Assembly (NCBI GenBank): GCA_031430645.1
Contig: JANPBY010000080.1
Location: 25,744-89,743, forward strand
Length of the DNA stretch: 64,000 bases
Direction of reading: 5' to 3'
From: JANPBY01 sp031430645
Lineage (GTDB): Bacteria > Actinomycetota > Actinomycetes > DATJPE01
The notes below the pieces were generated by a model. It searched no databases. It was not told the DNA's origin and worked only from the letters and a program-made list of their open reading frames with translations. The translations under genes were made by a program, and so were the position numbers. Below, in pieces: positions 60,601 through 64,000 of the stretch. Every line of letters begins with the position of its first letter. Position 1 is the first letter of the stretch.

Positions 60601-61050
60601 AAGTCCAACCCGAACGTCGACACTGTGCCGAGTCGAGTCTGGGACCAAGTGCGCGGGATCCTCGTCAGGCAGTCAGCGACCTCCAGCCGCCAGCGGCTCG
60701 GTGCTGTTGCGGCTGTTCTCGACTCGGCCGATCTCGAGGTGCTCGCGACCAATGATGTGTTCTGGGACCAGATCGTGTCCCTCGAACCTGACGGGGTCGA
60801 ACAGGTCTATGACGCAACGGTTCTAGGGACCCACAACTTCATCGCCAATGGCATCGCCGTCCACAACTCCATCGAACAAGATGCCGACATGGTCATCCTG
60901 CTGCACCGCGAGGACCAGTACGAAAAGGAGTCACCTCGTGCTGGGGAGGCTGACTTCATCGTGGCCAAGCACCGCAACGGTCCGACGGCCACGGTGACCG
61001 TCGCCTTCCAGGGCCACTATTCACGCTTCGTCGACATGGCCCAGATCTGA
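57688..61050 (+). CDS. dnaB: Replicative DNA helicase DnaB with two inteins
   Basis: 1120-aa precursor of the hexameric replicative helicase; splicing would leave 459 residues, the normal DnaB length. GTG start with AGGAG 5 nt upstream; 22 further upstream codons are open but non-coding in character. The N-domain (PPQDLVAEQCVLGAMLLSKD) and RecA-like C-domain are typical. Intein 1 (58384-59388) splits Walker A after ARPAVGK; the spliced site reads GKSTLALDVC. Intein 2 (59890-60867) interrupts SDLRESG|SIEQDAD. Walker B and motif H4 (RLVVIDYLQLMSSGKK) are in the middle extein. Confidence 0.97.
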   Translation: MSVTELRGVDGYDGEPTTPGFDRQPPQDLVAEQCVLGAMLLSKDAIADVVEVLRPGDFYKPAHQTVYDVVLDLYGRGDPADAITVSNALQTRGEIARIGGAPYLHTLLASVPTAANAGYYAKIVRERAILRRLVEAGTRIVQMGYAADGGEADELVDRAQAEVYSVTERRSSEDYLALSEIMEGTLDEIEAISSRGGAMVGVPTGFSDLDQLTNGLHGGQMIVLAARPAVGKALALDTVLPTPSGWTTMGEVAVGDELIGADGQPTRVVAATDMMLGRPCYEVTFSDGTAIVADGEHQWVTETRASRRSAQQAKAGTNRYRNQRTFPEVRTTREIAETLRCEVADQRLNHSVLTAGALQLPERALPLPPYVLGAWLGDGSSAAAQITSADPELVTYLEAELDDSGAVLDLALAALGVLGDKHIPQAYLRGSERQRRDLLAGLLDTDGTVSRSGSVQIAVTSLRLAQGIRELVLSLGYRCGWSSKRVNGRTEASSIAYLVSFMSDQDVFRLERKKLAHKERDRRRFTRRGSRFISDVRPIESVPVRCVQVDNADHLYLAGPTMIPTHNSTLALDVCRSASIKHGLTSVIFSLEMGRNEITMRLLSAEAKVALHKMRSGQLGETDWNHLARTMSAVSEAPLFIDDSPNMSMMEIRAKCRRLKQRHDLRLVVIDYLQLMSSGKKVESRQQEVSEFSRSLKLLAKELDVPVIAVSQLNRGPEQRTDKKPLMSDLRESGCLTAETKILRADTGAETTLGELHDSGARDVPVWALDDSLRYVRRHLTHVFPTGVRPVFRLTLASGKEVRATDNHPFLTLDGWRQLGDLHVGSRIAAPRHVCAPERVSVWHDDEVVMLSRTLIEFVPEEVFSLPKRQIALFLRHLWATDGSVTVTAGGGGGRVYYASTSRRLIDEVSLLLLRFGITARVRTVPQGRYRPGYTLDVSGCDDQRRFLAEIGVHGSRGVAAERLLAIVRDTKSNPNVDTVPSRVWDQVRGILVRQSATSSRQRLGAVAAVLDSADLEVLATNDVFWDQIVSLEPDGVEQVYDATVLGTHNFIANGIAVHNSIEQDADMVILLHREDQYEKESPRAGEADFIVAKHRNGPTATVTVAFQGHYSRFVDMAQI
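58384..59388 (+). mobile_element. Class 3 intein in DnaB Walker A (DnaB-b site)
   Basis: 335-residue intein between extein ...PAVGK and STLAL... It begins with Ala instead of Cys/Ser, and shows the class 3 WCT triad: Trp in block B (GEHQWVTET), Cys in block F (PVRCVQVDNADHLYLAG) and Thr in block G (TMIPTHN). It ends HN before Ser+1. A LAGLIDADG homing endonuclease domain is intact by eye: LGAWLGDGSS and LLAGLLDTDGTV. Confidence 0.93.
59890..60867 (+). mobile_element. Class 1 intein in DnaB (DnaB-a site), reduced endonuclease
   Basis: 326-residue intein with Cys1 (CLTAETKILRADTG), block B TDNHPFLTLDG and C-terminal block VLGTHNFIANGIAVHN before Ser+1. Only one LAGLIDADG-like motif is seen (FLRHLWATDGSV); the first motif expected upstream is missing, and the intein is about 90-100 residues shorter than typical full DnaB-a inteins. 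Splicing residues look intact; homing is probably lost. Confidence 0.9.
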
Positions 61051-61077
61051 GCTCATCGGCTGAGAGGCTGACCTGCC

Positions 61078-61833
61078 ATGGAATCCAATGACATCTGGGA
61101 TCTCGAGGCAGCGTCGCGTTACGACACTCCAGGCAGCGGCATGTTCGACCCCGAAGTGCTCGAGCCGACGGTGGTTCGCCTAGCGGAGCTCGCGGGCGGC
61201 GGCCGAGCGCTCGAGTTCGCTATCGGCACCGGCCGGGTCGCCGTCCCGCTGTCCCAGCGCGGCATTCCCGTGGCTGGGATCGAGCTGTCCGTTCCGATGA
61301 TCGATCAGTTGCGCACCAAGGCCGACGAGGCGACCATCCCAGTGGTCGTCGGAGACATGGCAACCACCCGATTTCCGGGAGAGTTCACGCTCGTCTATCT
61401 CGGGTTCAACACGATCTCCAACCTGCTGACCCAGTCCGAGCAGGTCGCTTGCTTCCGCAATGCCGCTCGGCACCTGACCCCTGATGGCCGGTTCGTCGTC
61501 GAGTTGTGGGTGCCACAACTGCGGACTCTGGCGCCAGGGCAACGGGCCACGGTCTGGCAGGTCGAGCCTGGCTACATCGGGCTGGACACCTACGACACGG
61601 TCAACCAACAGGTGGTTTCGCACCACGTCCACTTCGGCGAGGGGAAGAACGCAGAACTATCCCGAAGCCCGCATCGCTACATCTGGCCGGCAGAGCTTGA
61701 CCTGATGGCCGAACTTGCCGGCTTCGAGTTGGAGAGCAGGACCGCGGACTGGTCGGGCGCCGACTTCACGGCAGAGTCCCCATCGCACGTGTCGGCCTAC
61801 CGCCGCGTCAATAACCAGGTGGTTCCACGCTAG
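61078..61833 (+). CDS. Class I SAM-dependent methyltransferase
   Basis: 251-aa methyltransferase with SAM motif I GRALEFAIGTGRVAVPLSQRG, motif II VVVGDMATTRFPGEF and motif III HLTPDGRFVVELWVP. Ubiquinone/methyltransferase-25 type; substrate unknown. ATG start 27 nt after dnaB. Convergent with the AAC(2')-like gene, with stops directly adjacent. Confidence 0.9.
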   Translation: MESNDIWDLEAASRYDTPGSGMFDPEVLEPTVVRLAELAGGGRALEFAIGTGRVAVPLSQRGIPVAGIELSVPMIDQLRTKADEATIPVVVGDMATTRFPGEFTLVYLGFNTISNLLTQSEQVACFRNAARHLTPDGRFVVELWVPQLRTLAPGQRATVWQVEPGYIGLDTYDTVNQQVVSHHVHFGEGKNAELSRSPHRYIWPAELDLMAELAGFELESRTADWSGADFTAESPSHVSAYRRVNNQVVPR

Positions 61834-62367
61834 CTACCAGACATCGCCGTCGCGCCAGTCACAGGCCAGATCGCTGCCACCGGACAGGTCGGCGGTGACG
61901 GGGAGCACCCAGATCCCGCCGTCTTCCTCCGGCGTATGGATCCTTCCGTTCGGCGCCAGGACCGAACTCGTGCCCGGCCATTGCTGCCAACCACGCGAGG
62001 CATAGAACGGCGCAGCTCCCTCCCCGGCCGACAGTGCCCCGAGGACGTACGCCCTCCGGACGACGTCCTCTACCGCGGCCATCATCGTGGCGCCATGCCC
62101 CAGTCGACGCCGATCAGCTCGGACCCCGACGCCCTCGACGTAGCCGGTACGCAGCGCTCGGCCCTCGTGCAACAGGCGGCGCTGCACGACCGAGGCGTGC
62201 CCGATCAGCTCGCGACCCTCCCAGAGCATCGCGTGCACCCCGCCGAGCGCGTGCTCGAGGTCGTGGTCGGTGATGCCGTCCCGGAAGGCGCAGTCGAGCA
62301 GGACCCGGATCGCGGTGATCTCCTCGAGGTCGAGCCCAGACGTGTGCAGGATCCGCAGCTCGGCCAT
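61834..62367 (-). CDS. Aminoglycoside 2'-N-acetyltransferase family protein (AAC(2')-I type)
   Basis: 177-aa GNAT acetyltransferase closely matching the AAC(2')-I family of mycobacteria: DLEHALGGVHAMLW, VVQRRLLHEGRALRTGYVEG, VRADRRRLGHGATMM (acetyl-CoA loop), GALSAGEGAAPFYASRGWQ, TSSVLAPNGRIHTP and the C-terminal DWRDGDVW. These enzymes acetylate the 2'-amine of gentamicin-like aminoglycosides. ATG start (MAELRILHTSGLDL); an earlier ATG adds 22 residues with no homology. Divergent from the next methyltransferase gene. Confidence 0.88.
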   Translation of the reverse strand: MAELRILHTSGLDLEEITAIRVLLDCAFRDGITDHDLEHALGGVHAMLWEGRELIGHASVVQRRLLHEGRALRTGYVEGVGVRADRRRLGHGATMMAAVEDVVRRAYVLGALSAGEGAAPFYASRGWQQWPGTSSVLAPNGRIHTPEEDGGIWVLPVTADLSGGSDLACDWRDGDVW

Positions 62368-62431
62368 GCCCCCAGGGTGCCGCACCCAAAGGAGATGCAG
62401 CGTGGGGGCCTGGTGTGACAGCGTTCGGCCC

Positions 62432-63274
62432 ATGGACGACAGCGACTACCTCACCGTGAACCGCGAGAGCTGGGACGAACGCGCCCCGGCTCATGCTGCG
62501 TCTCCCGGATACGACTGGGCGAAGTTCGTCAAAGACCCTGAGCACCTCAGCGAGGTCGTCCGCTTCGACCTTCCGCTGCTCGGCGACGTCACGGGACTTC
62601 GCGGTGTTCACCTGCAGTGCCACATCGGCACCGACACGCTCTCCCTGGCCCGGCTCGGCGCCCAGATGACCGGTCTCGACTTCTCCTCGGCCTCCCTCGA
62701 GCAGGCACGCCGACTGTCGGCGGAAGCCGGGCCGGCCGTTGACTATGTCGAGTCCGACCTCTATTCGGCGCTCGACGTCCTCGAGGCGGGGTCCTTCGAC
62801 CTGGTCTTCACGGGGATCGGGGCGCTGTGCTGGCTGCCGGACGTACGTCGGTGGGCCGGAGTTGTCGCCGCACTGCTTCGACCTGGCGGGCGACTGTTCA
62901 TCCGCGAGGGTCACCCGATGCTTTGGGCGATGGACGAAACGCGCGAGGACGGGCTGCTCGTGGCGAACCTGCCGTACTTCGAGCGGGAGGAGGCCGACAT
63001 CTGGACCGAGGGCGGCACCTATGTCGAGACCGACGTAGTCTTTGAAAAGAACACCACCCACTCGTGGAATCACGGGCTCGGCGAGATCGTGACGGCCCTG
63101 CTCGATGAGGGTCTAGAGCTCACCATGCTCGTCGAGCACGACAGCGTCCCGTGGGATGCCCTGCCGGGGATGACGGAAAAGGTCGAGGTCAATGGAGTCG
63201 AAGAGTGGCGGCTGATTGACCGTCCTTGGCGGCTCGCGCACAGCTACACCCTGCAGGCCGTACGTCGTCCCTAG
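62432..63274 (+). CDS. Class I SAM-dependent methyltransferase
   Basis: 280-aa methyltransferase opening MDDSDYLTVNRESWDERAP, with SAM motif VHLQCHIGTDTLSLARLGAQ, post-I acidic site MTGLDFSSASLEQARR and motif II-III VYSALDVLEAGSFDLVFTGIG-like sequence (SDLYSALDVLEAGSFDLVF), RPGGRLFIREGHPML. Actinobacterial homologues are annotated only as methyltransferases; substrate unknown. The longer upstream frame overlaps the acetyltransferase and is not coding. Confidence 0.9.
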   Translation: MDDSDYLTVNRESWDERAPAHAASPGYDWAKFVKDPEHLSEVVRFDLPLLGDVTGLRGVHLQCHIGTDTLSLARLGAQMTGLDFSSASLEQARRLSAEAGPAVDYVESDLYSALDVLEAGSFDLVFTGIGALCWLPDVRRWAGVVAALLRPGGRLFIREGHPMLWAMDETREDGLLVANLPYFEREEADIWTEGGTYVETDVVFEKNTTHSWNHGLGEIVTALLDEGLELTMLVEHDSVPWDALPGMTEKVEVNGVEEWRLIDRPWRLAHSYTLQAVRRP

Positions 63275-63279
63275 GACAA

Positions 63280-64000
63280 CTAGTTGAGGAACTTCTGGAG
63301 CGCGTCGGCCAAGGCCACAGCCTCCTTCTGGCGGAACGAGACCGATCGGAGGAGCGCGGAGTCCGTGCTGCTGCGCATGTTGCCGGTCTCGATCATCACA
63401 GCGGGGGCGGCGCTGAGGTTCAAGGTGCCTAGGTCGGAGCGGTGGGTGAGCGCGTCCCCTCCAGCGGTGTAGTTGGCGTAGGGCATGCCGGTGCCTGATC
63501 GGAAGGCGTCGCGGACCGCGCGCGCCAGTTGGTGCGCGCGCGTAGTCACTGACGCAGCGCCGATCTGATGGGTGGAGGCGATCACGTGGAAGCCGCGTGC
63601 TCCCGAGGCGGTGGTGCCGTCGGCGTGGATGGAGAGCAAGAGGTCGGCGTCTTTGCGCGCCGCGAAGCCGGCCCGGTCCGGGGTGCATGGCCCGACACCG
63701 TTGTTGTCCGGCCGGGTCAGAAAGACGGTGGCGCCGCGCAGCCGCAGCACCGTGGCGGTCCGCTGGGCTACGTCGAAGGTGTAGGCAGCCTCGGTGTAGC
63801 CGCTGTTCGTTGACGTCCCGGTCGTGTTGCACGGCTTGTAGACGCCGTTGCCTGCGTAGATGGTCTTGTTGATGATCTCGGGATGCGCCCAGTTGCGTCC
63901 GTTGTGGCCCGGATCGATGACGATGACTTGACCCTGCATCGGGGCCCGCGGCGGAACCGGCGGCGGCGGTCCGACGAAGCCGACGGTGGTCGCCGCGACG
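63280..64000 (-). CDS. N-acetylmuramoyl-L-alanine amidase, partial (5' end outside window)
   Basis: At least 239 residues of a secreted zinc amidase_3; the gene continues beyond the right edge, where a Pro-rich linker (GPPPPVPPRAP) precedes the domain. Zinc ligands and catalytic Glu are all present: VIVIDPGHNGRNWAHPE, GYTEAAYTFDVAQ, LLLSIHADGTTASGARG and VMIETGNMRSS. It cleaves the amide between muramic acid and L-Ala, and would act outside the cell. It is distinct from CwlM, having no peptidoglycan-binding repeats in the visible part. Confidence 0.9.
   Translation of the reverse strand, partial: VAATTVGFVGPPPPVPPRAPMQGQVIVIDPGHNGRNWAHPEIINKTIYAGNGVYKPCNTTGTSTNSGYTEAAYTFDVAQRTATVLRLRGATVFLTRPDNNGVGPCTPDRAGFAARKDADLLLSIHADGTTASGARGFHVIASTHQIGAASVTTRAHQLARAVRDAFRSGTGMPYANYTAGGDALTHRSDLGTLNLSAAPAVMIETGNMRSSTDSALLRSVSFRQKEAVALADALQKFLN

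Overview
The window is about 64 kb of high-GC actinobacterial chromosome centred on the replication origin. The order crgA / ppiA / tRNA-Ala / tRNA-Ile / DUF3566 / gyrA / gyrB / DUF721 / recF / dnaN / dnaA / rpmH / rnpA / yidD / yidC / khpB / rsmG / parA / parB is the conserved actinobacterial origin neighbourhood. Frequent GTG starts, ATGA/GTGA stop-start overlaps, CrgA, DLW-39, DUF5318, SigM and CwlM all fit Actinomycetes. A Fem-type peptidoglycan bridge enzyme next to an alanine-racemase-fold protein, a class E sortase and a zinc-free S18 suggest Propionibacteriales (Nocardioidaceae-like); that placement is inference. No CRISPR array, insertion sequence, integrase or rRNA operon was seen.

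Layout. 1-2037: end of an anthranilate/aminodeoxychorismate synthase glutaminase gene, a small membrane protein, class E sortase and DUF881 protein (minus), divergent from crgA. 2172-4851: cupin and nitrilase facing a thiolase. 4862-8885: rhomboid protease, cyclophilin, tRNA-Ala(TGC), an ABC exporter pair, DLW-39 and tRNA-Ile(GAT). 8936-19605: DUF3566, gyrA, gyrB, DUF721, recF, dnaN and dnaA, all minus. 20137-25212: rpmH to parB, all plus, with two parS sites. The dnaA-dnaN gap and the dnaA-rpmH gap both carry DnaA-box-like sequences.

25196-39521, almost all minus: Ddl, a PLP aminotransferase, then the conserved block cwlM-trxA-trxB-anti-sigma-sigM-pseudokinase-NlpC/P60-small membrane protein-murJ-DUF6049-NUDIX. 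This couples thiol redox control to lipid II flipping and wall hydrolysis. It is followed by cca (plus), an MFS exporter with an apparent CTG start, a large membrane protein, ino1 and a PadR regulator with its own palindromic operator.

45889-55872: DUF5318, ponA, a GT87 membrane glycosyltransferase, a protein resembling red chlorophyll catabolite reductase, an alanine-racemase-fold protein, a Fem-like transferase carrying an in-frame stop before its C-terminal tail, exonuclease III, a small membrane protein, and the rpsF-ssb-rpsR-rplI operon. 55956-61050: a MATE transporter, a dense same-orientation DnaA-box cluster, and dnaB interrupted by two inteins (a class 3 intein splitting Walker A and a class 1 intein near the C-terminus). 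61078-64000: two SAM methyltransferases around an AAC(2')-I-type acetyltransferase, and a partial N-acetylmuramoyl-L-alanine amidase.

The observations most worth following are the DnaA-box cluster in front of dnaB, the double-intein DnaB with a class 3 intein, the broken Fem-like gene, the separate pseudokinase next to murJ, the chlorophyll-catabolite-reductase-like protein, and a recurring habit of 9-16 bp tandem duplications at gene starts and ends.
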